Shown here piece by piece: positions 7,120 to 16,513 of a stretch of 64,000 bases of DNA; position 1 is the stretch's first letter; each line of letters begins with the position of its first letter. The notes under the pieces are model-generated. The model was not told where the DNA came from. It searched no databases and saw only the letters and a list, made by a program, of their open reading frames with translations. The translations under genes were made by a program, and so were the position numbers. The DNA lies in NCBI RefSeq assembly GCF_013362815.1, contig NZ_JABFVK010000065.1, positions 17,095 through 81,094 of the forward strand. The letters are read 5' to 3'. The DNA is from Hamadaea sp. (GTDB lineage Bacteria; Actinomycetota; Actinomycetes; Mycobacteriales; Micromonosporaceae).

Positions 7120-8616
7120 ATGACGATCGACCCTGGGCTGCGGCGCCTCATCCTGCAGACCCTGCTCCCCTCCTTCGGTGGACGGACCGAATCGGGCGTG
7201 GGCATCGGCGCCGGACGGCTGGACGCCGAAGCCCTCAGCGCCCCCGGATGGGCCGTCGACCTGGTATCCGAAGGTCTGGCCGGATTCTGCCTGTTCGGGT
7301 ACAACATCGAATCCCCCGAACAGCTCGCCGGCCTCACCGCGCAGCTCCGCGCGGCCCGCCCCGACGTTCTCATCAGCCTCGACGAGGAGGGTGGCGACGT
7401 CACCCGCCTCTACCACCGCATCGGCAGCCCATACCCGGGCAACGCCGCCCTCGGCTTCATCGGCGACTTCGGCCTCACCAGCCGGATCTATCAGGCCATC
7501 GGCCAGGATCTGCGGGCGGCCGGGGTGAACCTCAACCTCGCGCCGACCGTCGACGTCAACGTCGCCACCGACAACCCGGTCATCGGCACCCGTTCGTTCG
7601 GGGCGTCGACGACGCAGGTCGCCGCGCACACGGCTGCCGCCGTAGTCGGTCTGCAGTCGACCGGCGTCGCCGCCTGCGCCAAGCACTTCCCCGGGCACGG
7701 CGCGACGGTCAGCGACTCGCACCTCGGGTTGCCGACCATCGACGTCAGCGAGCAGGTGCTCCGGGATCGGGAACTGCCCCCGTTCGCGACCGCGGTCGCC
7801 GCCGGGGTCAAGTCGATCATGACCGCGCACATTCGCGTACCAGTGCTGACTGGCGATCTGCCCGCGACCTTCAGCCGGCGCGTGTTGCACGACCTGCTGC
7901 GCACCGAGTTCGGCTTCACGGGCGTGATCGTGACCGACGCGCTGGAGATGGCCGGAGCCGCGCAGGCGGCGGGCGGCATCGAGCGGGCGGCGGTGCTGTC
8001 CCTGAACGCGGGCAGCGACCTGCTGTGCATCGGCGCGGACGTGGACCTGGCGCTGGTCGAGCGGGTCGTCGCCGAGATCGCCGCAGCGGTCGAGCGCGGC
8101 GAACTGCCGGTGGCCCGGCTGACCGAGGCGGCCGAGCGCAACGCGCAGCTGGCGGCCTGGACGCAGGGCGCTTTCCCGACCGAGATCGAGCCCGACCTGG
8201 GGTACGCGGCCGCCGCCCGAGCGATCCGCGTCGAGGGTTCGCTGGACGGCGTCGAGAACCCGCTGGTCGTGCAGCTCGTCACGGGTTACGGCATCGCCGA
8301 GGGCCCGGTGCCGTGGGGCCTGGCCGCGCATCTCGCCGGAGCCGAACAGCTCACCACGGACCCGGCCGGGACGTCGGCGGGCGAGCTGGCCGCCAAGGCG
8401 GGCGATCGGCCGATCGTGATCGTGGGCCGGCACATCCACCGGACCGAACCGGCCCGCCGCCTCACCGAGGCGCTCGCGGCGGCGCATCCCACGGTGGTCG
8501 TGGAGATGGGCTGGCCGGCCGAGTGGCGACCGGCGGGCGCGCGGGCGTTCATGAACACCTTCGGGGCCAGCCGGGCCAACGGCCACGCGGCCGCGGCGGC
8601 GCTGCGACTCGCGTAA
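7120..8616 (+). CDS. Glycoside hydrolase family 3 beta-N-acetylhexosaminidase (NagZ-like)
   Basis: Removes beta-linked N-acetylglucosamine or a related residue, probably during cell-wall or chitin fragment recycling. It is 498 residues long with a GH3 TIM barrel. The NagZ signature KHFPGHG (188-194) is followed by the catalytic Asp-His dyad in SDSH (D199, H201); the nucleophile is the aspartate of TDALEM (D273). No signal peptide is evident, so it is likely cytoplasmic. A C-terminal domain of about 150 residues follows the barrel, as in the longer actinobacterial members. The ATG at 7120 is preferred; an in-frame GTG occurs at 7108. A strong hairpin follows. Confidence 0.9.
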   Translation: MTIDPGLRRLILQTLLPSFGGRTESGVGIGAGRLDAEALSAPGWAVDLVSEGLAGFCLFGYNIESPEQLAGLTAQLRAARPDVLISLDEEGGDVTRLYHRIGSPYPGNAALGFIGDFGLTSRIYQAIGQDLRAAGVNLNLAPTVDVNVATDNPVIGTRSFGASTTQVAAHTAAAVVGLQSTGVAACAKHFPGHGATVSDSHLGLPTIDVSEQVLRDRELPPFATAVAAGVKSIMTAHIRVPVLTGDLPATFSRRVLHDLLRTEFGFTGVIVTDALEMAGAAQAAGGIERAAVLSLNAGSDLLCIGADVDLALVERVVAEIAAAVERGELPVARLTEAAERNAQLAAWTQGAFPTEIEPDLGYAAAARAIRVEGSLDGVENPLVVQLVTGYGIAEGPVPWGLAAHLAGAEQLTTDPAGTSAGELAAKAGDRPIVIVGRHIHRTEPARRLTEALAAAHPTVVVEMGWPAEWRPAGARAFMNTFGASRANGHAAAAALRLA

Positions 8617-8622
8617 GAAGAC

Positions 8623-8663
8623 CAGGGTGATCGGACTCTCACGGGGGGAGTCCGATCACCCTG
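8623..8663. terminator. Bidirectional hairpin terminator
   Basis: Perfect 16-base arms (8623-8638 and 8648-8663) with a 9-base G-rich loop lie between the convergent hexosaminidase (ends 8616) and histidine phosphatase (ends 8666) genes, only 2-7 bases from each stop codon. Confidence 0.85.
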
Positions 8664-8665
8664 TC

Positions 8666-9289
8666 TCAATTCACGTTGTACGCGTGAAGCCGCCACCGGC
8701 TCTTGGCCTCGACCCGCAGCTCCACCCAGTGACAGTTGCCGATCGAACCGAGGGTCGGCAGGAAGTCGTCGGGCAGGCCGAGGAACGCGGCGACGCCGTA
8801 CTTGATCGAACCACCGTGCGTGGCCAGCACCGACAGCCCACCCGGTATGCGCTCAGCCGTCTCCCGGATCACCTCGCCGACCCGTTTGGCCAGGTCGGGC
8901 AGGGGTTCGATGCCGTCGCCGGGATCCGGGTCGCCGGACTCCCAGCGGACCCGCGACTCCGGGAAGCGCTCCTTGATCTCCGGCGTCGTGAAGGTCTCCC
9001 ACGCGCCGAAGTAGCGCTCGCGCAGCCGGGCGTCGCGTTCGGGACGCAACCCGGTCAGCTCGGCCAACGCGTCCGCCGTACGCGCAGCGCGCTGCAAGTC
9101 GCTGCTGACGAGGAGGTCGGGTTTCAGCGAGACGAGTCGAGCCGCCGCCTGAGCGGCCTGCTCCCGGCCGAGATCGTTGAGGGGCACATCGGTCTGGCCC
9201 TGCACCCGGTGCTCGGCGTTCCAGTCGGTGTTGCCGTGCCGCCACAGGATGACCCGGGTGCCGGCGATCAAGCCTTCCGCGCTGGTCAT
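8666..9289 (-). CDS. Histidine phosphatase (phosphoglycerate mutase-like)
   Basis: Phosphatase of 207 residues in the branch-1 histidine phosphatase superfamily. The catalytic RHG motif is in LWRHGNTDWN (H18 region), the acid/base part in RERYFGAWETFT and the second histidine in VLATHGGSIKYG. Actinobacterial genes in this position, immediately after rsfS, are often annotated as glucosyl-3-phosphoglycerate or broad-specificity phosphatases, but the substrate cannot be read from sequence. Its ATG overlaps the rsfS stop codon by 4 bases, so the two are coupled. Confidence 0.9.
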   Translation of the reverse strand: MTSAEGLIAGTRVILWRHGNTDWNAEHRVQGQTDVPLNDLGREQAAQAAARLVSLKPDLLVSSDLQRAARTADALAELTGLRPERDARLRERYFGAWETFTTPEIKERFPESRVRWESGDPDPGDGIEPLPDLAKRVGEVIRETAERIPGGLSVLATHGGSIKYGVAAFLGLPDDFLPTLGSIGNCHWVELRVEAKSRWRLHAYNVN

Positions 9290-9672
9290 GAGGCGGTGTC
9301 GGCCAGGTCCCGGTCGACGAAGTCAATCCGCGGGCAGTCCTTCCACAGTCGGTCGAGCGCGTAGAACTCGCGCTCCTCCGAATGCTGGATGTGCACCACG
9401 ATGTCGACGTAGTCGAGCAGCACCCAACGGCCCGACCGCTCGCCTTCCCGCCGGACCGGCTTGGCCTTCTCCGGCAGCTCCAGCAGCTTCTCCTCGATCG
9501 CGTCGACGATGGCGAGCACCTGCCGTTCGTTCGGCGCGGAGGCGAGAACGAAGGCGTCGGTGATGATCAGCTGATCGGCCACGTCGAGCAGGACGATGTC
9601 TTCGGCCTTCTTGTCCGCCGCGGCCTGGGCCGCGGTCAACGCCATCTGGACAGCACGCTCGGATGCTGGCAC
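9286..9672 (-). CDS. rsfS: Ribosomal silencing factor RsfS
   Basis: Binds ribosomal protein L14 and blocks subunit joining when nutrients are low. It has 128 residues, the family length, with the DUF143 core (DIVLLDVADQLIITDAFVLASAPNERQV and GRWVLLDYVDIVVHIQHSEEREFYALDRLWKDCP). The start is GTG, preceded by AAGGA at a suitable distance. It lies downstream of nadD, the usual actinobacterial partner, but here a 215-base gap containing a long palindrome separates the two genes. Confidence 0.95.
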   Translation of the reverse strand: MPASERAVQMALTAAQAAADKKAEDIVLLDVADQLIITDAFVLASAPNERQVLAIVDAIEEKLLELPEKAKPVRREGERSGRWVLLDYVDIVVHIQHSEEREFYALDRLWKDCPRIDFVDRDLADTAS

Positions 9673-9805
9673 CTGGTTCCTTCCGTCGGGGACGTTTCCC
9701 TGCTTTCCAGGATCTCACAGGTGGGGGCCTTCGCACCCGGGAGATATGACGCTTGTCGCCCTCCCGCTTTCACACCGGCGCCCGCGTGCGCTGCCGGGCT
9801 TCTTC

Positions 9806-9872
9806 GGCGCTGGATCAGGGTTCCGGGTCGAATCTTGGTCCAAGATTCGACCCGGAACCCTGATCCAGCGCC
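9806..9872. repeat. Dispersed long palindrome, copy C (perfect, 67 bases)
   Basis: The longest and most perfect copy: 33-base arms (9806-9838 and 9840-9872) around a single central base, with no mismatch. It starts 15 bases past the nadD stop codon and interrupts the usual nadD-rsfS linkage. A perfect stem of this size would strongly affect transcription or mRNA 3' ends. Confidence 0.9.
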
Positions 9873-9887
9873 CAGCGCGTACGAGGT

Positions 9888-10475
9888 TTAGCGGTATAAG
9901 TGGTGTTTTGCGATGTATTGCACGACCCCGTCCGGGACGAGGTACCAGACCGGCTGCCCGGCGGCGACACGCGTACGGCAGTCGCTCGAGGAGATCGCCA
10001 GCGCGGGGACCTGCACCAGGGTCACCGCCGCCGAGGGGAGGTGGGAGCCGCTGAGGGTGAACCCCGGCCGGGTCACGCCGACGAAGTGGGCAAGGTCGAA
10101 TAGCTGGTCGGCGTCCTTCCACGAGAGGATCTTCGCCAGCGCGTCCGCCCCGGTGATGAAGAACAGCTCGGCTTCCGCGCCGTACAACTCGCGGAGTTCC
10201 CGCAGCGTGTCGACGGTGTAGGTCGGGCCATCCCGGTCGAGGTCGACCCGGCTCACCGTGAACTGCGGATTGGACGCGGTCGCGATCACCGTCATGAGAT
10301 ACCGGTGCTCGGCCGGGGTGACCTTGCTGTCCGGCTTCTGCCAGGGCCGCCCGGTCGGCACGAAGACGACCTCGTCGAGGTCGAACCGGTCGGCCACCTC
10401 GCTCGCGGCGACGAGGTGGCCGTTGTGGATCGGGTCGAACGTCCCGCCCATGATCCCGATGCGGCGACGGCTCAC
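9888..10475 (-). CDS. nadD: Nicotinate-nucleotide adenylyltransferase
   Basis: Converts nicotinate mononucleotide and ATP to deamido-NAD in NAD biosynthesis. It has 195 residues with the nucleotidyltransferase motif [11 protein letters not shown] near the N-terminus and the ISSSDCR motif near the C-terminus, which binds ATP phosphates. Start is GTG at 10475, overlapping the pepN stop codon by 4 bases (GTGA); the open frame extends further upstream but without homology. Tight coupling to an aminopeptidase gene is a local peculiarity rather than a functional link. Confidence 0.95.
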   Translation of the reverse strand: MSRRRIGIMGGTFDPIHNGHLVAASEVADRFDLDEVVFVPTGRPWQKPDSKVTPAEHRYLMTVIATASNPQFTVSRVDLDRDGPTYTVDTLRELRELYGAEAELFFITGADALAKILSWKDADQLFDLAHFVGVTRPGFTLSGSHLPSAAVTLVQVPALAISSSDCRTRVAAGQPVWYLVPDGVVQYIAKHHLYR

Positions 10476-12931
10476 GGCAGGTTCCGCTGGCGTACCGCCC
10501 GGCGCAGGTCGTCGGTGGAGTCCGCGATCGCCCGGGCGAACTGCGTGTTCAGGCCCGGCTGGGCGAGCATCCGCTCGGCGGCCTCCACAGTGGAGGCGTA
10601 CGCCGCCGTCACCGGATAGCCGGCCGTGCCGAGATGTGCCAGCAGATAGCCGGAGCGCCATTCCTGCGACGCGGGCAGCTCGGCGAAATAGCGCTCGACG
10701 TACGCGTCGGTCAGCTCGGCGTGCTCGGCCCGCCAGAATCCCTGGCCGATCGCCTCCAGCATGCGGTTGGACAGTTCACGGTCGCGGACGAGCTGCTCGA
10801 ACGCGGCCGCCTTGGCCGCCGCGTCGGGCCGGGCGGCGCGGCAGCGGGCCGCTTCGACCGCGCCCCGGGCGCTCCCGTCGCGGGCCTGTTCGGCGTCCAG
10901 CTCCGCCTCGCCGAGGTCGCCGAGCACGGCCAGCCGGAGCAGCAGCGTCCAGCGCACCTCGTCGTCGACGATCAGGCCCTCGGGCAGGTCCTGCCCGGCG
11001 AGCCAGGCGCGAATCGGTTCCGCCGTGGGGATGCCGCTGATCAGCGTACGGAAGGCGGCCAGTTGGAGGCTGCCACCGGGTGCCGCCTGCGCCAGGATCG
11101 CCTCGCAGGCGTCGTTCACGGCCTCGTGCCCGGCCGCTTGCGCGGCGACGGGGAGGAAGCGATTGACGGCGATGCCCCGGGCGAAGCCCAGCATGTGCTC
11201 CACCACGCCGACGTGCGTCTCCCCCGCCAACGACGTACGCACAAGGTCGACGAAGGTCATCGCGGGGATCTCGCCGTCGCGGACGGCGTCCCAGACCGCG
11301 CCCCAGACGACCGCCCGGTCGAGCGGCGAGTCCAGCCGGGTGAGCAGCCGGGCGAGGTCGGTGTCCGGGGTGAACCGCACCTTGGCGAAGGTCAGGTCCC
11401 GGTCGTTGAGCAGCACGTCTTCCATCGCCACCCCGCGCAGGGCGGGGATCTCGGTCAGCGGGCCGTCCACATCGGTCTCCAGCCGCTCCCGCAGGCCGGA
11501 GGAAGGCGACGTCCAGCTGATGCCGATGCGATGCGGCCGCACCGTCGGGTACGCCTCCGGCGCGGTCTGCGCCACCGCGAAGGAGCCTTCGGAGACGACC
11601 GGGCGAAGGGTGTTGACCTGCGGCGACCGCAGCCACTTGTCGGCCCACCCGGACAGGTCGCGCCCGGACGCCGCCGACAGCGACGCCAGCAGGTCGTCCA
11701 GGGTGGCGTTGCCCCAGGCGTGCTTGTCGAAGTGCGCCCGCAGCCCGGTGAAGAAGGCGTCGTCGCCCAGCCACGCCACCAGTTGGCGGAGCGCGGCGCA
11801 GCCCTTGGCGTACGAGATGCCGTCGAAGTTCGCGAACGCGGACTCGGTGTCGGCGACGAACACCGGGGCGACGGGGTGCGTGGACGGCCGCTGGTCGGCA
11901 CCATAGCCCCAGATCTTTCGCTCGCTGGCGAAATCGGCCCAGGAGTCGGTGTAGCGGGTGGCCTCGGCGGCGACGCGGTAGCCCATGTAGGTCGCGAACG
12001 ACTCGTTCAGCCAGGTGTCGTCCCACCAGCGCATCGTCACCAGGTCGCCGAACCACATGTGGGCCATCTCGTGGGCCACGATCGAGGCCCGCCGGGCGCG
12101 CTCGGTGTCGGTGACCGGACCTCGGTAGATGTACTCGTCGCGGAAGACGACCAGCCCCGGGAACTCCATCGCGCCCCAGGTGAACTCGGGGACGAAGGCC
12201 TGCTCGTACTTGCCGAACGGCATCCGGATGCCGAACAGCTCGTGATAGCGGTCCAGGCACTGCTTGGTCAGCTCGAACAGCTCGGTCGCGTTCTCCGCCA
12301 GCGCCTCGGCGTACGACTTGCGGGCGTACAGGGCGAGCGGGAAGCCGTCGTGCTCGTCGCGGACTTCGGCGTACGGGCCGGCGATGATGGTGATCAGGTA
12401 GGTCGCGACCGGCTTGGTCGGCTCGAACTCCCACCGTCCCGGTTCGCTCTGCACGCCGGTGGCGTTCGACCGTACGACCCACGCCGGATCGGCGGTCACC
12501 CGGATCGTCACGGGGGCCTTCAGATCCGGCTGGTCGAAACAGGCCATGAACTGCGGCGCTTCGGCGATCGACGGCTGCGCGTACACGTACGCCGCGCCAT
12601 CGGCCGGGTCGACGAACCGGTGCAGGCCCTCGCCGACGTGCGAATAGGCGTACTCCGCGAGGACGGTCACCTCGTTCTGGGCGGCCAGCCCGGTCAGCGG
12701 CAGGCGGCCGTCGGCGTACCCGTCGATCGGTTCGCCGTTGAGCGTCGCGCTGATGAGCCTGGTCGGCCGCAGCTCGAGGAAGGTCTCGACGCCCGGCTCG
12801 TCCACACCGAAGCGGACGACGGTGGTCGTCCGGAAGGACTCGGTGCCAGTCAGGTCGAAGTCGAGCTCGTAGCTCAGGTCGCGAACGACGCCGACGCGCG
12901 CCTTCGCCTCGTCGTAGGTCAGGCTGGCCAT
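10472..12931 (-). CDS. pepN: Aminopeptidase N (M1 family)
   Basis: Zinc metallopeptidase that removes N-terminal residues from peptides in the cytosol. It has 819 residues, close to actinobacterial PepN (about 850). The substrate-recognition GAMEF motif is at 253-257, and the zinc site HEMAH (287-291) is completed by the glutamate of WLNE (about 310). A C-terminal ERAP1-like helical domain follows. I chose the ATG of [13 protein letters not shown] because family similarity begins there; the frame runs about 34 codons further upstream. The gene overlaps nadD by 4 bases. Confidence 0.95.
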   Translation of the reverse strand: MASLTYDEAKARVGVVRDLSYELDFDLTGTESFRTTTVVRFGVDEPGVETFLELRPTRLISATLNGEPIDGYADGRLPLTGLAAQNEVTVLAEYAYSHVGEGLHRFVDPADGAAYVYAQPSIAEAPQFMACFDQPDLKAPVTIRVTADPAWVVRSNATGVQSEPGRWEFEPTKPVATYLITIIAGPYAEVRDEHDGFPLALYARKSYAEALAENATELFELTKQCLDRYHELFGIRMPFGKYEQAFVPEFTWGAMEFPGLVVFRDEYIYRGPVTDTERARRASIVAHEMAHMWFGDLVTMRWWDDTWLNESFATYMGYRVAAEATRYTDSWADFASERKIWGYGADQRPSTHPVAPVFVADTESAFANFDGISYAKGCAALRQLVAWLGDDAFFTGLRAHFDKHAWGNATLDDLLASLSAASGRDLSGWADKWLRSPQVNTLRPVVSEGSFAVAQTAPEAYPTVRPHRIGISWTSPSSGLRERLETDVDGPLTEIPALRGVAMEDVLLNDRDLTFAKVRFTPDTDLARLLTRLDSPLDRAVVWGAVWDAVRDGEIPAMTFVDLVRTSLAGETHVGVVEHMLGFARGIAVNRFLPVAAQAAGHEAVNDACEAILAQAAPGGSLQLAAFRTLISGIPTAEPIRAWLAGQDLPEGLIVDDEVRWTLLLRLAVLGDLGEAELDAEQARDGSARGAVEAARCRAARPDAAAKAAAFEQLVRDRELSNRMLEAIGQGFWRAEHAELTDAYVERYFAELPASQEWRSGYLLAHLGTAGYPVTAAYASTVEAAERMLAQPGLNTQFARAIADSTDDLRRAVRQRNLP

Positions 12932-12980
12932 GCCCCCATCATGCCCGCCCGCGCGATTCGCGGGGAGCACGGGGTGATCT

Positions 12981-13415
12981 TCAGGCCTGCTTCTTCTCGA
13001 AGCACACCGACAGCGGGTTGCCCACGTACTCACCGAACGGCGGAATCCGGTGGTAGCCGGACGCTTCGTAGAGCGCGATCGCCTCCGGTTGGCGTACCCC
13101 TGTCTCCAGAATGATCGTGTCGTGACCGTCGGCCTTCGCGCGGCGCTCGAGCCCCGCCAGCAGCCGTCGCCCCACGCCCGCGCGACGACTCGCGGGCCGC
13201 ACCCACAAGCGGGTCAATTCCGCGACGCCCGGCGCGACTGTCGCCACGGCGCCGCACCCCACCGGCTCTCCCATCTGGTACGCGACCACGAAGCGGGCGA
13301 GCGGGTCGACCGGGGTGATGCGCTCATCCGGATACCGCGAGAGCAACTCCTTCTCCGCCGCGACGACGAGAAGCGTGACGTCTGGGTGCGTGACTTCGCG
13401 GTTCTGGATCAACAC
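12981..13415 (-). CDS. GNAT-family N-acetyltransferase
   Basis: Transfers an acetyl group from acetyl-CoA to an unidentified amine. It has 144 residues. The acetyl-CoA binding motif is WVRPASRRAGVGRRLL (about 71-86), followed by ETGVRQPEAIALYEASGYHRIPPFG, the usual GNAT motif B with a tyrosine that can act as general acid. It sits between pepN and obgE on the same strand, about 50 bases before pepN. The substrate cannot be predicted. Confidence 0.9.
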   Translation of the reverse strand: MLIQNREVTHPDVTLLVVAAEKELLSRYPDERITPVDPLARFVVAYQMGEPVGCGAVATVAPGVAELTRLWVRPASRRAGVGRRLLAGLERRAKADGHDTIILETGVRQPEAIALYEASGYHRIPPFGEYVGNPLSVCFEKKQA

Positions 13416-13506
13416 TCGCGAGACGCTAGCCAGGGCACGTTTCCGAGCTGTTTCCGGCTCCTCACGAACGGTTCGTGAGAGTGATCACTCCCTCGTCACA
13501 CCGCCG

Positions 13507-14958
13507 TTACTCGTCGATGTCCGCCGCGGACCATTCGCCTTCGACGTCCTGGTGGACCCGACGGGCCTTGCGCGCGGCGAGCCGCTCGGAAGCCGACGTA
13601 CGCGGAGTCGACAGTGCCTCGTCGATCCGGATGTCGGTGCCCCGGTTGCCCGGCACGTACGCCTTGCCGGCGTAGACCGTGGGCTGCCAGTCGAACTCCC
13701 GCTCGCCGATGCGAACCGGCGCACCGGGCTCGGCGCCCGCCTTGGCCAGCGCGTCTTCGACGCCCAGCTTGGCGAGCCGATCGGCCAGATAGCCGATGGC
13801 CTCGTCATTGTCGAAGTTGGTCTGGCGGACCCAGCGCTCGGGCTTGACCCCGCGGACGACGTAGACGCCCTCGCCGTCCTGCTCGATGGTGAACCCGTCG
13901 TCGTCGACCGCCTTGGGCCGGATGACGATGCGGGTCGGCTCCAGCACCGGCTTGGCCGCCCGGGACTCCTCGACCAGCTCGGCCATCGCGTAGCTGAGCT
14001 CCTTGAGCCCTTCGCGGGTGGCGGTGCTGATCTCGAAGACGCGGAAGCCCCGCTCCTCCAGATCGGGCCGGACGATCTCGGCCAGGTCCCGCCCGTCCGG
14101 AACGTCGATCTTGTTCAGCGCGACCAGTCGCGGCCGGTCCTCCAGCCCGCCGTACGCCGAAAGCTCGGCCTCGATCGCGTCGATGTCCGCGAGCGGGTCC
14201 CGGCCCGGCTCCAGCGTGGCGGTGTCCACGACGTGCACCAGCACCGACGTACGCTCGATGTGCCGGAGGAACTCCAGGCCGAGCCCCTTGCCGGTGGCCG
14301 CGCCGGGGATGAGGCCCGGCACGTCGGCCACGGTGAAGGTGTGCTCGCCCGCCTGCACGACTCCGAGGTTCGGCACCAGCGTCGTGAACGGGTAGTCGGC
14401 GATCTTCGGCTTGGCCGCCGAGATGACCGAGATGAGCGAGGACTTCCCGGCGCTGGGGAAACCCACCAAGCCGACGTCGGCGACGCTCTTCAACTCCAGT
14501 ACGGCGTCGAGCCGGTCACCGGGCTCGCCGAGTTCGGCGAAGCCGGGCGCCTTACGCCGGGAGTTCGCGAGAGCGGCGTTGCCGCGACCACCGCGACCGC
14601 CCCGGGCCAGCTCGAACGTGGTTCCGACGCCGACGAGGTCGGCCAGCACCTCACCGGACGGGCTGAGCACCACGGTGCCGTTGGGGACCTTGAGCACAAG
14701 ATCCTCGCCGTTCGCGCCGTCGCGGTTGCCACCGGCTCCGCCCTTGCCGTTCTGCGCCTTGATCCGCGGCTTGAAGTGGAAGTCCAGCAGCGTGTGCGCG
14801 CCCGGGTCGACCGTCAGGTAGACGCTTCCGCCGTGCCCGCCGTTACCGCCGTCGGGCCCGCCGAACGGCTTGAACTTCTCCCGGAGGATCGACACGCAGC
14901 CGTGCCCACCGTCCCCGGCCTGCAGGTGCAGCACCACTCGGTCGACAAAGGTTGCCAC
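13507..14958 (-). CDS. obgE: GTPase ObgE/CgtA
   Basis: Ribosome-assembly and stress-response GTPase of 483 residues. The glycine-rich Obg fold occupies about 1-160 ([20 protein letters not shown] and [12 protein letters not shown]). The G domain has P-loop GFPSAGKSS (166-174), G3 in [11 protein letters not shown] and G4 NKID. An OCT domain at about 340-430 and an acidic tail follow, as in other actinobacteria. The start codon is GTG with GAGAGGA about 8 bases upstream. It follows rpmA and rplU in the conserved order, but a hairpin at 14981-15015 separates them. Confidence 0.97.
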   Translation of the reverse strand: MATFVDRVVLHLQAGDGGHGCVSILREKFKPFGGPDGGNGGHGGSVYLTVDPGAHTLLDFHFKPRIKAQNGKGGAGGNRDGANGEDLVLKVPNGTVVLSPSGEVLADLVGVGTTFELARGGRGGRGNAALANSRRKAPGFAELGEPGDRLDAVLELKSVADVGLVGFPSAGKSSLISVISAAKPKIADYPFTTLVPNLGVVQAGEHTFTVADVPGLIPGAATGKGLGLEFLRHIERTSVLVHVVDTATLEPGRDPLADIDAIEAELSAYGGLEDRPRLVALNKIDVPDGRDLAEIVRPDLEERGFRVFEISTATREGLKELSYAMAELVEESRAAKPVLEPTRIVIRPKAVDDDGFTIEQDGEGVYVVRGVKPERWVRQTNFDNDEAIGYLADRLAKLGVEDALAKAGAEPGAPVRIGEREFDWQPTVYAGKAYVPGNRGTDIRIDEALSTPRTSASERLAARKARRVHQDVEGEWSAADIDE

Positions 14959-14980
14959 GGTTCAATCCTCTCAAAACAGT

Positions 14981-15015
14981 GAGCGGGTGGAGCGCATCTC
15001 GCGCCCCACCCGCTC
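14981..15015 (-). terminator. Hairpin between rpmA and obgE
   Basis: Ten-base arms GAGCGGGTGG and CCACCCGCTC (14981-14990 and 15006-15015) with an inner GCGC/GCGC pairing, 25 bases after the rpmA stop codon. It probably terminates or attenuates the rplU-rpmA transcript before obgE. Confidence 0.75.
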
Positions 15016-15039
15016 CTAGCTTTCGTGTGCGGCGAAGCC

Positions 15040-15297
15040 TCAGGCCTCGGCCGGCACGATCGACACGGTCTTGCGGCCGCGCTTGGTGCCGAACAGCACC
15101 GAGCCGTCGGCGAGCGCGAAGAGCGTGTCGTCGCCACCGCGGCCGACCAGGTCGCCCGGGTGGAACTTGGTGCCGCGCTGGCGGATGAGGATCTCGCCGG
15201 CGCTGACGACCTGACCGCCGAACCGCTTCACGCCGAGGCGCTGCGAGTTGGAGTCGCGACCGTTACGGGAGCTGGACGCACCCTTTTTGTGTGCCAT
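15040..15297 (-). CDS. rpmA: 50S ribosomal protein L27
   Basis: Large-subunit ribosomal protein near the peptidyl-transferase centre. It has 85 residues, the normal length, starting [19 protein letters not shown] with the conserved [27 protein letters not shown] core. The N-terminus has no cleavable extension like that of Firmicutes. It lies 10 bases after rplU. Confidence 0.98.
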   Translation of the reverse strand: MAHKKGASSSRNGRDSNSQRLGVKRFGGQVVSAGEILIRQRGTKFHPGDLVGRGGDDTLFALADGSVLFGTKRGRKTVSIVPAEA

Positions 15298-15307
15298 TTC
15301 GGAACGC

Positions 15308-15622
15308 CTACTTCCCGGTGGAGATGCCGGTCACCTTCACCTGGGTCAGCGGCTGGCGGTGACCCTGGCGCTTGTGGTAGCCGGTCTTGTTCTTGAACTT
15401 GTGGATCCGGATCTTCGGGCCCTTGGTGTGGGCCACGACCTCACCGGAGACCGAAACCTTGGCAAGCTTGGCCGCGTCGGTCACGAGGTCGGCGCCGTCG
15501 ACGACGAGAACAGCCTTGAGGGCAACCTCGTCACCGGGCTGGCCGGCCAGCTTCTCGACCTCGATCACGTCGCCCTCGGCGACCTTGTACTGCTTGCCGC
15601 CGGTCTTGACGATCGCGTACAT
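15308..15622 (-). CDS. rplU: 50S ribosomal protein L21
   Basis: Ribosomal protein of 104 residues, starting [18 protein letters not shown], with the C-terminal signature [18 protein letters not shown]. It is the first gene of the rplU-rpmA pair. The ATG is preceded by GGGAGT. The upstream 60-120 bases hold a GC-rich hairpin that may belong to its leader. Confidence 0.98.
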   Translation of the reverse strand: MYAIVKTGGKQYKVAEGDVIEVEKLAGQPGDEVALKAVLVVDGADLVTDAAKLAKVSVSGEVVAHTKGPKIRIHKFKNKTGYHKRQGHRQPLTQVKVTGISTGK

Positions 15623-15697
15623 GGGACGCGGACTCCCTTGCGTAGTGATCTACGCCGATCGCGAACGGCCGGCGCTGTCTGGCGGATGGGTGTGCCT

Positions 15698-15714
15698 GCG
15701 GCGGCTGCCGCCGC
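15698..15714 (-). promoter_or_regulatory. GC-rich hairpin in the rplU leader
   Basis: GCGGCGGC and GCCGCCGC arms around one base lie about 80 bases upstream of the rplU start codon. Ribosomal-protein leaders often carry autoregulatory structures, and L21 leaders are known in other phyla, but no match to a described leader can be claimed. Confidence 0.3.
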
Positions 15715-15850
15715 CGGCTTGCTTCAGGTGACAGCAAGCCCGCGACTGGTGCGCACGCCAGCACCCGGCACCCGAGTGGGCACCGCAGGAAAGATTACGC
15801 CATGAGCCGCCCCGACCCCAAACCGGGGAGGCCGGAGCCACCCGGGCGGT

Positions 15851-15879
15851 GGCCGGAGTCACCCGCGGTGACTCCGGCC
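15851..15879 (-). terminator. Hairpin after lipoprotein gene 1
   Basis: Thirteen-base perfect arms (15851-15863 and 15867-15879) with a 3-base loop lie 9 bases past the stop codon of the lipoprotein gene 15888-16394, as expected for its terminator. Confidence 0.8.
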
Positions 15880-15887
15880 ATACGCCG

Positions 15888-16394
15888 TCAGGCGTCGAGG
15901 TCGACCCCGGCCGCCTTGCAGATGGTGGTGACCTTCTTCGAGCCCTCGAGCTGGTCGATCGCGCCGAGGCCCTTCTCGACGTCCTCCAGGCTCGTGAGGG
16001 TGCTGATGGCGGTCTGGATGTCCGACTCGGTGGCCAGGATCGCGGCCTTCAGCTCCGGGTCCTCCGCCTTGGCGGCGGTGTCCTTGATCGGCGCCACCCA
16101 GTCGGCGAGGACCTTCTTCACCGCGGTGAGGGTGGCGGCGGTGATCTCCGCCTGGGTCTTCTTGCCCTTGATCGCGTCGGCGACGGCCTTCTGGATCACC
16201 GCGCTGTCGGGCTCGGTCTCCAGCTTGGTCTTCAGCTCCGTGCACGTGGCCTTGGAGTTCGCCGTGTAGTCCGGCTTCGCGCTGGTCGCCGCGGCCGTCG
16301 GGCTGGACGAGGTGTTGGTGTCGTTCGAGGTACCGCAAGCCGCCGCGGTCAGCAGGGCCGCGCCGAGCGCGGCCACGGCAAATGCACGTCGCAT
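15888..16394 (-). CDS. Secreted lipoprotein, paralogue 1 of 3
   Basis: Function unknown. The 168-residue product has a lipoprotein signal peptide (MRRAFAVAALGAALLTAAAC; lipidated Cys 20), a Thr/Ser-rich linker, then an Ala/Lys-rich, probably all-helical domain. Two cysteines, in ATCTELK and near the end in TTICKAAGVDL, bracket the domain and probably form a disulfide. The same layout occurs in the next two genes. I chose the MRRAF start; an upstream ATG would add 22 residues before the signal peptide. It ends at a hairpin terminator. Confidence 0.85.
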   Translation of the reverse strand: MRRAFAVAALGAALLTAAACGTSNDTNTSSSPTAAATSAKPDYTANSKATCTELKTKLETEPDSAVIQKAVADAIKGKKTQAEITAATLTAVKKVLADWVAPIKDTAAKAEDPELKAAILATESDIQTAISTLTSLEDVEKGLGAIDQLEGSKKVTTICKAAGVDLDA

Positions 16395-16428
16395 TGTCGA
16401 ATCGCATTCTTCGAGGGGGTGGAAATCG

Positions 16429-16463
16429 ACGATGCCACCGGCAACTCGTCCCGGTGGCATCGT
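16429..16463 (-). terminator. Hairpin between lipoprotein genes 1 and 2
   Basis: Thirteen-base perfect arms ACGATGCCACCGG and CCGGTGGCATCGT with a 9-base loop, starting about 50 bases downstream of the lipoprotein gene 16514-17017. Each lipoprotein gene therefore seems to be its own transcription unit. Confidence 0.8.
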
Positions 16464-16513
16464 GACTGTAACGGACCGCCGCAGCGCGTCGCGTTTTGGC
16501 CCGTAATCGTCGC

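Noticed and set aside
10634..13114. Plus-strand open frame of 826 codons
   Set aside because: It is the reverse complement of pepN, which has intact zinc-site motifs. The long antisense frame is a composition artefact.
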